DNA from: Bacilli bacterium
GTDB lineage: Bacteria > Bacillota_I > Bacilli_A > RFN20 > CAG-826
Direction of reading: 5' to 3'
DNA: 64,000 nt
Assembly (NCBI GenBank): GCA_022482735.1
Contig: JAKVOO010000001.1
Coordinates: 677,699 to 741,698, forward strand
Position 1 is the stretch's first letter, and the number at the start of each line of letters is the position of its first letter. The translations under genes and the position numbers were made by a program. Shown one piece after another: positions 27,654-36,630 of the stretch. The notes beneath the pieces were generated by a model. The model had not been told where the DNA came from and searched no databases. It saw nothing but the letters and a program-made list of their open reading frames with translations.

Positions 27654-28859
27654 CTATATTTTTGTGGTATCTTCACTATCGATAAAATCGCTATCGCCGT
27701 TATTTTTGCCACCCTCATAAAATGAAGGAGACATTGAATGGAGATATTTATCCTCATACATCAATTTATCAACCACATTTTTAAATTGCTTTGCCGTCAT
27801 TCCCGAATTTTTCCGATAGACGGAGTAGCCAATACTAAATTCAATTTTATATGGCCGCGATGAAGCCTGATTATAGCGAATTGTTTGGCGTTGAATCTGC
27901 CAAACAAGGGAACGAATATCCCGTTCGCTATCGATGTTACTTATAATAAAAAATTCATCTCCTCCAAATCGGGCTAAATAATCATGAGGGCTGACGACTC
28001 TTTTTAATATATTCGCGGCTTCTTCAAGAGCCGTATCGCCGGCATTATGACCATACTTATCATTAATTATTTTGAAGTTGTTCAAATCAAGCATAAAAGC
28101 GGCAAACTTCTCATTCTTCTTCATATTCTTTATTTTACGGGCCAAATAAGTATCGAGACTTCGCCGGTTATAGACCCCGGTAAGAAAGTCCGTCGTGGCA
28201 TTGGAATATTGAATATTCATTGCCCCGATGATAAAGCCAAATACCATTCCCAAGATTGAATAAGTGACTCCCGGTGCAAAATATTGAATTATTAACCCAA
28301 TTAACGGGAAGATATTAAATCCGAGTGATGTAAAAAAGCGATCATGATCGATATTCTTATAATTAGCTAAAACAAGAATTACCGAAGCAAGGATACAAGC
28401 GAGAATGAGAAATACCGAGAAGGGATATAACGAGGCACGATGGTAAATGTTTCCGCTGTCGATAGTAAAGTACAAATCGGTCCCCGGAATAAGTGAACCA
28501 ATGGTTAAAATCGCGTTGGCAATCGCCAACACAAAGAGTACAACGACAAGAAAAGTATTTTTTTCGGTCGATACAAGTGTGTAATAGACGTAGTATATCC
28601 ATAGGCAAGCCGCTACTTGGGCGAGCATAAATAAACCCGTATTCCCGACTTTATTCAATATTGGATACCATGGTGAAGAAACACCATCTAGGCTTCCCAA
28701 CATATCAAAGGCAAGAAGGCCAATCGTCACAAAAAGCAACAAGAAAAAAAGTTTATTCTCCTTTTGATCTTGATCAATCTGTTTACGCACAAGAATGAAC
28801 AAAACCACGAGAATAACCATTGAATAAATATCGATAATCAACTTCCCCATCAGTGTCAT
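27654..28859 (-). CDS. Membrane diguanylate cyclase (GGDEF)
   Basis: Makes cyclic di-GMP from two GTP. About 210 residues of hydrophobic helices (six to eight spans) are followed by a GGDEF domain: TDFLTGVYNRRSLD, AAFMLDLNNFKIINDKYGHNAGD, then RFGGDEFFIIS with an intact GGDEF active site. The inhibitory I-site RxxD four residues before is replaced by SPHD, so product inhibition should be weak. It sits divergently beside the c-di-GMP-controlled surface locus and is its obvious local source of signal. The C-terminal end is Asp/Glu/Lys-rich. Confidence 0.93.
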   Translation of the reverse strand: MTLMGKLIIDIYSMVILVVLFILVRKQIDQDQKENKLFFLLLFVTIGLLAFDMLGSLDGVSSPWYPILNKVGNTGLFMLAQVAACLWIYYVYYTLVSTEKNTFLVVVLFVLAIANAILTIGSLIPGTDLYFTIDSGNIYHRASLYPFSVFLILACILASVILVLANYKNIDHDRFFTSLGFNIFPLIGLIIQYFAPGVTYSILGMVFGFIIGAMNIQYSNATTDFLTGVYNRRSLDTYLARKIKNMKKNEKFAAFMLDLNNFKIINDKYGHNAGDTALEEAANILKRVVSPHDYLARFGGDEFFIISNIDSERDIRSLVWQIQRQTIRYNQASSRPYKIEFSIGYSVYRKNSGMTAKQFKNVVDKLMYEDKYLHSMSPSFYEGGKNNGDSDFIDSEDTTKI

Positions 28860-29204
28860 AATATTTATCTCTTTTCGATATACGTCATAACAAAAGCTGT
28901 TAAAAACCTATAAAACTTTTAGATATTATAATATCTTCGCATAAAATATAACATAGTTTTTTATTATATTTAATAAAAGCCAATTAAAAACCTGCTTTTT
29001 CTTCGATTTTTTGCCTGTTTTAAGACAGTTTCTCCCACTTTTTAGTATTGACAAACTTTTTAAAACCAATACATGTATTGAAAAATTGGCATTTTCGGCA
29101 TTTTTTGATTTATTTTCCAAATAAAAATCGAAAAATTTGCCATACGCTACCACTTTTTGCCAAATATACAATATAATAATGTTTGCTGAAGTTGAGGGTT
29201 TATT
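28860..29204. promoter_or_regulatory. Divergent intergenic region with 14-bp palindrome
   Basis: This very A+T-rich stretch separates the GGDEF gene from the degenerate regulator gene. CAATACATGTATTG at 29067-29080 is a perfect palindrome. It lies 13 bases after a TTGACA box at 29048 and could be an operator. A TATAAT at 29174 lies 25 bases before the GTG start of the plus-strand gene. Nothing else stands out. Confidence 0.4.
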
Positions 29205-30773
29205 GTGAAATCAATTAAAAATACGCTTGAAGATCAGATAGTAACTTTTGTGTCCGTCATTTTTGTTACCCTTATACTCGCCACAGCGAGTATAATTTGG
29301 AACTATTTTTCTTCTGGCCTATTCATTATATACTTTTCCATATTGATTGTTTCCTTTGTTATTATTTTTGTCTTATCTTATGAGATTATCATTACCGCCA
29401 AAAAAGCCGGGAATGAAATCCGCAATGCCATCAATCAATTGGAAAGAGAAACTAATAACTTTGGTTCCAATCAGTTGGATAGCGAGAAGGGTGAGATATC
29501 AATTGAAGAACTATCGTTGTTAGAGAATACCTTCCATAATCTTTTAGCCCGTTTTGCCTCCATCGGGCGTATTTCAGAAGATGATTTGATTCCTGCGGAG
29601 ATTAAAGAGCGAATCAAAAGTCATCTTCCTCTAACCAAAGGGGAATTTAATCAAACAATATATTACTTATTGCGCTCCAACCAATCCTATCGATCCGCTT
29701 ATATGCTCGTGCAAATAAAGAACTTTAACTCAACTTTTCGCAATGATCTCATTGATCACATTCAATCTTTTTTTAAAACCGCTATTATCGGCGAATACAG
29801 CGATGATACTTTATCGATTTTTCTACCCGAGATTGATTCTATATCTTTATTGAAATCGCGCATCCGCCTTTTTTATTCGAGTTTTGCCTCCGCTACTGTT
29901 GATAAAAACCGTGAGAATATAGCGATTGCCGACATTCGTGTTTCCGCTGTTATCTATCCATATTCGGGAAGACGCGATCTAGAACGCGATGCGGATTTTG
30001 CTCTTCGAAAAACCAAAAATTATATTGTTTATATCCCTCAAAGACGAAATAAAGGTCTTGCCCGCTATGAAAACATCGAAAATATCAGTCGCCTTTTTCT
30101 TCTCAATTCAGAGCCGATTTTTAAAGAGATGCGAGAAACAAAGGATTTCAAGTCCTTCTATGACTTTTTAAAAAACAACTTATTGAAGTTCGCTCGCCAA
30201 TTTGGCTATATGAATGCTGGATTTCTTCTTTTAAATCCCTCCCATGAATTCTACGATGTCTATTTTGAAGACACGCGAATGAATTCTCCGGCGACTTTCC
30301 GGCGCCTTGATAATATTCCCACAAATTATCTGACTCCAATCTTTGAAGAAGCCGGGGATGATCATTGCTTATATGGCGATTCCTCAGATCCCCTTCCCCC
30401 CAAACTTTCTTCTATCCTTGATAATCTCAATATATCTTCGTTTTTCTTTCAAACTATCGTTGATGACGATAAAACAAATCTTGGTCTTCTTTACCTTTGT
30501 TCATCCGAAAAGAGCTTAAGGCCTCTATCGGTCAGTGAGCAAACAATATTGATTTTTATCAGCGCCCTATTTGAGCAACTTGTTCGACAGATGCGTGAAG
30601 TTCATCAGGATAAAAGACGGGATTCGCTCTTAGAACATATCTTAAAAATAAACGAAGAATATGTTTATATAGTTGATAAAAGAACGCGCTTAATTCACTA
30701 TGTGTCACAGAATCTTGCCAGTTACTTTCCCGCATCAGCCGCTGATTGGTCAGAAGTGTTACAAGGTTTTTAG
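29205..30773 (+). CDS. Degenerate GGDEF/GAF/PAS signalling protein, N-terminal part (frameshifted)
   Basis: First half of a large signalling protein. Two N-terminal membrane helices (to about residue 65) are followed by a GGDEF-like domain whose active site is lost (GEYSDDTL in place of GGDEF), a GAF-like domain (about 300-470), and the start of a PAS domain (YVYIVDKRTRLIHYVSQN). It stops abruptly in mid-PAS. The PAS continues in the next frame as IGQKCYKVFRNRDEICQDCPL, the usual PAS 'G..Cy..f..r...C..CP' block. So a one-base shift between about 30728 and 30748 splits one gene of about 1,000 codons. It starts at GTG behind GAGGG. Confidence 0.8.
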   Translation: MKSIKNTLEDQIVTFVSVIFVTLILATASIIWNYFSSGLFIIYFSILIVSFVIIFVLSYEIIITAKKAGNEIRNAINQLERETNNFGSNQLDSEKGEISIEELSLLENTFHNLLARFASIGRISEDDLIPAEIKERIKSHLPLTKGEFNQTIYYLLRSNQSYRSAYMLVQIKNFNSTFRNDLIDHIQSFFKTAIIGEYSDDTLSIFLPEIDSISLLKSRIRLFYSSFASATVDKNRENIAIADIRVSAVIYPYSGRRDLERDADFALRKTKNYIVYIPQRRNKGLARYENIENISRLFLLNSEPIFKEMRETKDFKSFYDFLKNNLLKFARQFGYMNAGFLLLNPSHEFYDVYFEDTRMNSPATFRRLDNIPTNYLTPIFEEAGDDHCLYGDSSDPLPPKLSSILDNLNISSFFFQTIVDDDKTNLGLLYLCSSEKSLRPLSVSEQTILIFISALFEQLVRQMREVHQDKRRDSLLEHILKINEEYVYIVDKRTRLIHYVSQNLASYFPASAADWSEVLQGF

Positions 30774-32232
30774 AAATCGGGATGAAATATGCCAAGACTG
30801 TCCGTTATCTAACAAAGAACCGGTGATCATAATTAACGAGATATCGCCTTCCCCGCTACAAGCCCGCGTTTTAAACTATACCGGAAATCCGAATGAAGAA
30901 ACTATTGTGTTAAAAGTTCCAAGTCGCGAAAGTTTATTGAGCAACGCCCTTTTTGTCGATAAAGATTTATCTATTAAAAATCGAGCCCGCTTAATTGCCG
31001 ATATCCGTGAGGCTCTCTACACCAACCATCGCGGTTTTATTTTAGGCATTCGCCTTGCTCTTGATGATAGTGAAATTAATCCTCTAACCAAAGATGATAA
31101 ATTATCTTTCCTAAACGCTATCAGCCAGTCGATTATTGAGGCCGGATATGAAAATGTCCTTTTTCGCATTGATGATGACGCTTTAGCTATTAATTTTGTC
31201 GAAGCACCTCGACCGGCGACTTTTAATCGGCTTGAGGATATTTATAAACATATAGCCATTAAAGCCCATCACCTTTCCGAAAAGATATCGTTTAATTTGG
31301 CGTTACTTGAATACCCAACCGATTGTAATGACGCCATTATTTTGGATAAGACCATTGACGACGGCCTAAATAAATCGGCTAAGGTGGGGAAAAATATTCT
31401 TTATATTATTCGCAATCGCGTTTCAAGACCGGCTGATCGCAATGCTTATATTCTTAACTTCTATGAAACGGCAACTAGTCGCAATTACTGGGAATCATAT
31501 GTCCAACCGCTTATCAACCTTGACAATGAGTTTGTAACGGGTGGCGAAATGCTGTTGCGCTTGTATGATCCTAATCGGGCTGGCTTTATTCCACCGAATG
31601 ATTTTGTCGATTTATATAGCGATAATCGTCTAATGTGCGATCAAGAAAAAGCCATTATTCGCCGTGTTGGAGAAATGTGGCGGTCGCTCGGCTATACGTT
31701 ATTTAGAAGCCGAGGTATTGATAGAATTTCGGTTAATATTTCTTTTGACACCATTATCAATAAAGATTTTCATGGTTTCTTAAGTGGCGTTATAAATCAA
31801 TACAAATTTCCGGCTAATTTTTTGCAACTTGAAATTGATGAGGATATCGCTATGCTCCATCAGGATGAAGTACGCGCCTTTATTAAGCGCAATTCCGATT
31901 TAAAGATATCATTTATTTTGGATAACTATACCGGTAGAAACCTTTCACCAAACAGCATTAATTCACTTGGATTCCATTATTTGAAACTTGAGCAGGCCGC
32001 AATTCGTTCTATTGAAAATGACTCTGATTCCTATGTTAATTTTACGCATATGGTCAACCGATTGAAAACTTTGAACCTAGAACTTATCGTTAAAGGGGTT
32101 GAGACTGAACGGCAGGTAAACATTATTAAATCGCTCGGTATTCATTATTGCGAAGGTTACTTTTACGCCAAGCCAATGCCGATTGACGATTATGAAAAAT
32201 ATATTGTTTCAACCGATCAGCAAACTATTTGA
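30700..32232 (+). CDS. Degenerate GGDEF-EAL signalling protein, C-terminal part (frameshifted)
   Basis: Continues the upstream reading frame after the shift: the rest of the PAS domain, a second degenerate GGDEF-like domain, and an EAL domain (about 250-505). The EAL domain has EMLLR for EALLR and keeps SVNIS and the Lys in HYLKLE. The DDFGTG loop is LDNYTG, and the last Glu (family EGVE) is Lys (VKGVE). It should therefore be unable to hydrolyse c-di-GMP and may be a receptor. The ATG at 30700 lies inside the other frame and has no ribosome site, so this is not an independent gene. The stop overlaps the -35 box of riboswitch 1. Confidence 0.75.
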   Translation: MCHRILPVTFPHQPLIGQKCYKVFRNRDEICQDCPLSNKEPVIIINEISPSPLQARVLNYTGNPNEETIVLKVPSRESLLSNALFVDKDLSIKNRARLIADIREALYTNHRGFILGIRLALDDSEINPLTKDDKLSFLNAISQSIIEAGYENVLFRIDDDALAINFVEAPRPATFNRLEDIYKHIAIKAHHLSEKISFNLALLEYPTDCNDAIILDKTIDDGLNKSAKVGKNILYIIRNRVSRPADRNAYILNFYETATSRNYWESYVQPLINLDNEFVTGGEMLLRLYDPNRAGFIPPNDFVDLYSDNRLMCDQEKAIIRRVGEMWRSLGYTLFRSRGIDRISVNISFDTIINKDFHGFLSGVINQYKFPANFLQLEIDEDIAMLHQDEVRAFIKRNSDLKISFILDNYTGRNLSPNSINSLGFHYLKLEQAAIRSIENDSDSYVNFTHMVNRLKTLNLELIVKGVETERQVNIIKSLGIHYCEGYFYAKPMPIDDYEKYIVSTDQQTI

Positions 32233-32257
32233 CAACTTTTTTATATGTATATATAAT
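32229..32257 (+). promoter_or_regulatory. Strong sigma-A promoter of riboswitch-1 operon
   Basis: TTGACA, 17 bases, TATAAT: a consensus match. The -35 overlaps the stop codon of the preceding gene, and transcription should begin about seven bases after the -10, just before the aptamer. Confidence 0.88.
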
Positions 32258-32265
32258 CATGCTAG

Positions 32266-32333
32266 ACAAAAGCAAAACTAGAGGAATCTAGCGACGCAAA
32301 GCTATAGGGCCTAATAAAGGTAGCCAGTTGCCA
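32266..32333 (+). ncRNA. Cyclic di-GMP-I (GEMM-I) riboswitch 1
   Basis: The aptamer hallmarks are all present: GCAAAAC at the 5' side, helix CTAGA/TCTAG capped by a GNRA tetraloop (GGAA), the invariant GCGACGCAAAGC junction, GGGCCTAA receptor, and the 3' GGTAGCCAGTTGCC. It controls a three-gene operon of secreted proteins. Its 3' GGTAGCC strand is also the first arm of the terminator that follows. Ligand binding should thus prevent termination (ON switch); the direction is inferred. Confidence 0.93.
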
Positions 32334-32361
32334 ACATTTGAAGGAACGGCTACCTTTTCTT
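32316..32361 (+). terminator. Riboswitch-1 expression platform terminator
   Basis: AAAGGTAGCC pairs with GGCTACCTTT across 22 bases, followed by TTTTCTT. It shares GGTAGCC with the aptamer and contains the likely Shine-Dalgarno AAGGA in its loop. Confidence 0.85.
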
Positions 32362-33198
32362 ATGAAACTGAGAAACAAGATTCTGACCAGTACTTTGTTC
32401 ATTCTCGGTGTGAGTGCTATCATGCTCACAGGGTTTTCTTATGCCTGGATAAATTCAAATAATAATATCGCAGAAATAAATCTTCATAGCGGTGACGCTG
32501 ATGCCAAAATAAATGGCTTTTTATTTAAGCGTCAAACCAATCAAGATGACAATACTTCAATTTTTCTTAATAATGAGCCGGATATTACGGCCACTCAAAC
32601 GAACTCAGGAAATGGTGAACTATCATTTACGTTTAATGATGATTCCGGAACGGTGTTTTCAACTTTAAACGCTCTAAGTCTATATCACGATGAGAATAGT
32701 ATCAGCGCTCAAGCGATGCCGGGGTACTATGTAGAAATACAGCTTTTTACTACTGTTGAGACTTCGTATATGTCCGCTTCCTTGTCTTACGCCAGTCAAG
32801 CAACAGCCGTCGACTTTTCCCTCTTTACTTATCGCTACACCTCAGTGACTAATAATATCAACTCGCCACTGGCCTATGCGGCACCGTCTATTATTAACAC
32901 TTTAGCTAGTAGGTCTTTGAACCCACTTTTTCAAACCGAAGTCAGTCAAAGTGAAATTATCACTTTAACCGATGAAGCTAACGGAAATGCCTATTTTACT
33001 AATACGATTTCTACCGCCGATCAAGCATTTTATAAAACGCACTTTTGCCGGAGTATTATCGTTGAGGTGATGCCGGATCCGATCGCCTTAATCAGTTATT
33101 TTAAGAATAATCCAAGCGTGAGCTATGATGATTTTTCGATTGGCTTCTCTTTTAATTTATCGGTTGGTTTTTCCTTAAACCCAATTGGAGGAAATTAA
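32362..33198 (+). CDS. Secreted protein with SipW/TasA-type signal segment (1)
   Basis: A 278-residue exported protein. The N-terminus MKLRNK plus a hydrophobic stretch ends in GFSYAWINSNN, resembling TasA/camelysin signal segments cut by SipW-type peptidases. The mature part is Ser/Thr/Asn-rich and beta-strand-like, with no Cys-rich or enzymatic motif. The ATG at 32362 immediately follows the terminator T run; a TTG at 32338 would lie inside the riboswitch terminator and is unlikely. First gene under riboswitch 1; probably a minor or base subunit of a surface structure. Confidence 0.82.
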   Translation: MKLRNKILTSTLFILGVSAIMLTGFSYAWINSNNNIAEINLHSGDADAKINGFLFKRQTNQDDNTSIFLNNEPDITATQTNSGNGELSFTFNDDSGTVFSTLNALSLYHDENSISAQAMPGYYVEIQLFTTVETSYMSASLSYASQATAVDFSLFTYRYTSVTNNINSPLAYAAPSIINTLASRSLNPLFQTEVSQSEIITLTDEANGNAYFTNTISTADQAFYKTHFCRSIIVEVMPDPIALISYFKNNPSVSYDDFSIGFSFNLSVGFSLNPIGGN

Positions 33199-33199
33199 A

Positions 33200-35560
33200 A
33201 TGAAAAAGCGCACCCGTCGGCAGGTAACGGGTCTTGCCTTTTCGCTTATAGTCGGACTTTCCGCCTCAGTAGTTGGTATGACATACGCGGCATATGTATA
33301 TAACCGTCGTTATTCAACCCCGATTGAATATAACATTGGCCACCTCTCATCCTATTTTGCGGGCGGCAGCGGTGTTTCGGCGGCACCATATATTATTGAA
33401 ACGCCCGAGCAAGTTCGAAACTTACAAAAATTAAATATTTACGGTGTTTTTAATAAAGACACCTATTTTAAACTTAGTGATAACATTCCTGAAAATGGTA
33501 TGGACTGGGATGGTGAATCTCTTGCACCGATTGGTTCCGAAGATTATCCCTTTTATAGCAATTTTAATGGCAATGGTAAAATCATCAACAATCTTGTAGT
33601 CGATGGCTCTCAAACCAGCGATATCGGCATGTTTGGCTATGTCACCATGGGAGCAAGTGTCGCCAATTTAGTTTTAGCTTCTCCCACCATTAATGTAACA
33701 AATGAAAACAACCCTACCGCCGCCTCTACAACCAACCCGTTGGCTTCGGTTTTTAGCGGAACCGATGGGGCCGCTAGTCTTGAAATAAGTTTGACTACAC
33801 GTACCAGCAGTTCTAATCTCGCTCATTTTACAGTCAACAAGACTGGTTTAAATGCCAATGGAGTAAATTACTCGATAATATATGAAAGTTCCAATGAAGA
33901 TCTTCTCTATCAAACCGCAAATAACATTTGGTATACCAAAGTCCCGAACAACGCTGTAAGTGGTAAATTATATCCCGTTCAACTGTCAGCAAAAGTTTTT
34001 GCCCTTTACGATAATAAAGTTATTTCTTACACTCTCGAACGTTGGGAAATAAATGTCGAATACAACGGTGATGTTAGCGTCGGCAATATTGCCAATGGCG
34101 AATATCCTGGTTTTTTTAAAACTTTGCATGCCACTAGTCTATTTGGACCTCATGGGACTTATGTAGGCTTTTTGATCGGTCATCTTGACGGAACTGCAAA
34201 TAGTCTTGGCGTTTACGGTGGCAATGAGTTAAATACGGCCGTTAATACAAATAATGCCAAAATTATGGTTCACGGTCGCCAAGTGATGTCTTACAGCAGC
34301 TTAATTGGTCGCACTTTAAATGATAATGTTTACGATGATGCCAATGCCAACTTTGATCGTAAATACTTTGATTTTGATAAGATTATCCGTGCCAATATTG
34401 CCGGTGGAGTCAGTGGAGGGACATATGCCATCCCTAATCCTAGCAGTTATTTGTCGACTGACTATTCATCCGTTATTAATAACGTTGCCGTTCAAGCTTC
34501 CACCTATTATGGATTGAATTCTGAAGAGGCATCTTATCTTCGTTTTTATCCAGGATTATCAAACGGCAGTGTGGCTTATTCTTCCGGAGAAGGCAGTGTA
34601 TCTAGTTATGCTTTAAGTATAGCTAATGCTCCCTTATCAGCGAGCGTTCGTAGCGATAAAGGCAGCAGTTACAATAAAAATACCAATTTTTTCCTCCGAA
34701 ATGGCATATGGCTTTGGCTAAATGCCGGGTCGGAGCAACGGACGATTGATTTGTTTAGCGACGAAGCATTTACCGTCATTATTAAAATAACTTATGTGGC
34801 TACCGGTTCAACAAACAATTATTTTCAAATTCTCTTTAATAAGTATAATCCCAGTCTGAGCTATCGGAAGGTTCGTAACGATCACTGGAACAATTTAAGC
34901 AGTGCCACTGATAGTAGCGGTAATTACGTATACGATGCAACTGCCCATCCTTTAATTATGAATGATGGCCAGGGAAATTCTTCATCCGGTCAACTGGTCT
35001 CCCAACAATTAAGCTTTACTGTCAATAAATCTGACTCTTTTTGGGATGGCTTGTTTTCGGATAATTATGGTGGTTTACTGACTACCGACTTTTGGAACTA
35101 TTTCTTTGGAACATATTATTTAATGTTTGGCATTGGTGTCGGTTCAACGATGGAAACGAGCAATAGTGACTACACAACCAATAGTACAGGAAGAATTTTA
35201 TATTCAAACGAGAGTTTCTATTACGAGCCCTTTTCTTTAAATATAATTGGACTCGATATCTATTTTACTTCTGTAAATGGTGATTTAAATCGTCAAGTGA
35301 CAAATGTTGATTTCCTTTATGATATGCCTACTTATGAAAACGGTGTATATACGGCCTGGAATAGTGATAGCAACGTTAAAATAAAATTTACTGTTGGATC
35401 ATCGATGAACAACTCTTCCTTGAATGCGACCTATAACTACTATCGAACTAATACTGGTGGTTACTCTGGAACAGCTGTCCACGTCAAATATACCGGTAAC
35501 ACGGGATATAGTTTTGAACCATCAAATACTGATGGATATAACGAGGCGGTGATTGATTAA
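33200..35560 (+). CDS. Large secreted adhesin-like protein (GLUG-type segment)
   Basis: A 786-residue surface protein. The basic N-terminus (MKKRTRRQV) and hydrophobic stretch end in GMTYAAYVYNRR, as in the neighbours. Residues about 60-150 read YIIETPEQVRNLQKL...YPFYSNFNGNGKIINNLVVDG...DIGMFGYV, the layout of GLUG/beta-helix repeats seen in bacterial adhesins. The rest is Asn/Ser/Thr/Tyr-rich without Cys. No LPXTG or membrane anchor is seen at the C-terminus, so attachment is likely through the other fibre proteins. The ATG has TTGGAGGAA upstream, inside the end of the previous gene. Confidence 0.82.
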   Translation: MKKRTRRQVTGLAFSLIVGLSASVVGMTYAAYVYNRRYSTPIEYNIGHLSSYFAGGSGVSAAPYIIETPEQVRNLQKLNIYGVFNKDTYFKLSDNIPENGMDWDGESLAPIGSEDYPFYSNFNGNGKIINNLVVDGSQTSDIGMFGYVTMGASVANLVLASPTINVTNENNPTAASTTNPLASVFSGTDGAASLEISLTTRTSSSNLAHFTVNKTGLNANGVNYSIIYESSNEDLLYQTANNIWYTKVPNNAVSGKLYPVQLSAKVFALYDNKVISYTLERWEINVEYNGDVSVGNIANGEYPGFFKTLHATSLFGPHGTYVGFLIGHLDGTANSLGVYGGNELNTAVNTNNAKIMVHGRQVMSYSSLIGRTLNDNVYDDANANFDRKYFDFDKIIRANIAGGVSGGTYAIPNPSSYLSTDYSSVINNVAVQASTYYGLNSEEASYLRFYPGLSNGSVAYSSGEGSVSSYALSIANAPLSASVRSDKGSSYNKNTNFFLRNGIWLWLNAGSEQRTIDLFSDEAFTVIIKITYVATGSTNNYFQILFNKYNPSLSYRKVRNDHWNNLSSATDSSGNYVYDATAHPLIMNDGQGNSSSGQLVSQQLSFTVNKSDSFWDGLFSDNYGGLLTTDFWNYFFGTYYLMFGIGVGSTMETSNSDYTTNSTGRILYSNESFYYEPFSLNIIGLDIYFTSVNGDLNRQVTNVDFLYDMPTYENGVYTAWNSDSNVKIKFTVGSSMNNSSLNATYNYYRTNTGGYSGTAVHVKYTGNTGYSFEPSNTDGYNEAVID

Positions 35561-35561
35561 T

Positions 35562-36377
35562 ATGAAAAAAATTAATTCTACATCAAGGCTAAAAACCCGG
35601 CTTGCCGTAACTTTAGTCGCTCTAGCTTTTTCACTAACATCATTATTTTATATTTCTTATGCTTGGTTTCAGTTTGTTCGAAGTAAGCAAGTTGAGGTAA
35701 TGGACGTAAGTGTTCCGCAAGGCATTGAGTATTCTTTAAAGTACTTTGTTGGAAATGGAGAAAATGGTTACCCTGGTCCCGATATGTTTTCTAACGACAC
35801 CAACGCAAGCGTGACTGATTATGAAAATGACTTTTTACCGGTTCCTGAGAATTATGGTGAAAACTATACCTTCTTAAAAGAACCCGGCTATCGTCAAACA
35901 TTTGCCATCGAATTATCCAGTGATTTGAATTTCCCCCAGAATATAAATCTTGCTCTTTCAGAATTTACATCCGTCGCCTCTTTAAGTCGCTTTAATAATA
36001 ATTCCCAAGAAGGCATTAGATTAGCAGAAGCTATTAACATATATATTGCCGATATCAATGGTGCCGATACAAATAGCGCTATAACTTCGGAGGCTAATAC
36101 TTTTGTGCAATCACAAAATCCCCCCGGCGGTGATCTGTTTGATGGCAGTGATCAGACTCATATTCTGGCAACATCGACTCTTGGCGGAAGTTCGTCGCAA
36201 AAGAAAATCTTCCTCTTGACCATCGAATTCAGTGATACCAGTGATACCTACTATTCATTTGATCATACCGATAGTGGGATAGACTATTACAATAAATCCA
36301 TCACCGGCAATTCAAATGTTTATCAGAATTTGGAATTTGTCATTAACAAACTAGAAATAACTACGATTAATGAATAA
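35562..36377 (+). CDS. Secreted protein with SipW/TasA-type signal segment (3)
   Basis: A 271-residue exported protein whose signal segment ends in FYISYAWFQFVRSKQVEV. The YAWF block followed by a short basic turn and beta strand is shared with the protein at 36631. The mature region is acidic and Asn-rich, ending NLEFVINKLEITTINE, reminiscent of the final beta strand of camelysin-like folds. It begins one base after the upstream stop and ends the riboswitch-1 operon. No known catalytic motif. Confidence 0.8.
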   Translation: MKKINSTSRLKTRLAVTLVALAFSLTSLFYISYAWFQFVRSKQVEVMDVSVPQGIEYSLKYFVGNGENGYPGPDMFSNDTNASVTDYENDFLPVPENYGENYTFLKEPGYRQTFAIELSSDLNFPQNINLALSEFTSVASLSRFNNNSQEGIRLAEAINIYIADINGADTNSAITSEANTFVQSQNPPGGDLFDGSDQTHILATSTLGGSSSQKKIFLLTIEFSDTSDTYYSFDHTDSGIDYYNKSITGNSNVYQNLEFVINKLEITTINE

Positions 36378-36380
36378 TTA

Positions 36381-36408
36381 AAGACTCTCTTGTAGAGAGT
36401 CTTTTTTT
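36381..36408 (+). terminator. Intrinsic terminator of riboswitch-1 operon
   Basis: AAGACTCTC, TTGTA loop, GAGAGTCTT, then seven T. Confidence 0.95.
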
Positions 36409-36455
36409 CACAATTTGTCCACCCAAAAACTTTTGTAAAAAAATATTCAAAATAC

Positions 36456-36483
36456 TTGCATATATTTTTAACTGGACTATAAT
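36456..36483 (+). promoter_or_regulatory. Promoter of the fibre-subunit candidate gene
   Basis: TTGCAT, 16 bases, TATAAT. It gives this gene a transcript independent of both riboswitches, with a leader of about 140 bases. Confidence 0.65.
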
Positions 36484-36530
36484 GATGTTGCTTTTGAAAA
36501 CAATTATTGCCCCCTCAATGATTGCAATAT

Positions 36531-36621
36531 AATTAGCGAAATTGCCCGTTAATTATCATCTAAGTCCCATTAACTTAGGTGCCAACCCCTTCAAAATTAT
36601 GAAGGGAGAATCCAGAGGAGG
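36531..36621 (+). promoter_or_regulatory. Structured 5' leader with three hairpins and strong ribosome site
   Basis: Three stems in a row: AATTAGCG/CGTTAATT (one G-U), CTAAGT/ACTTAG, and CCCTTCA/TGAAGGG, ending nine bases before AGAGGAGG. I recognise no riboswitch class. It may stabilise an abundant mRNA or be an unknown regulatory RNA. Confidence 0.5.
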
Positions 36622-36630
36622 ATTTTTATC

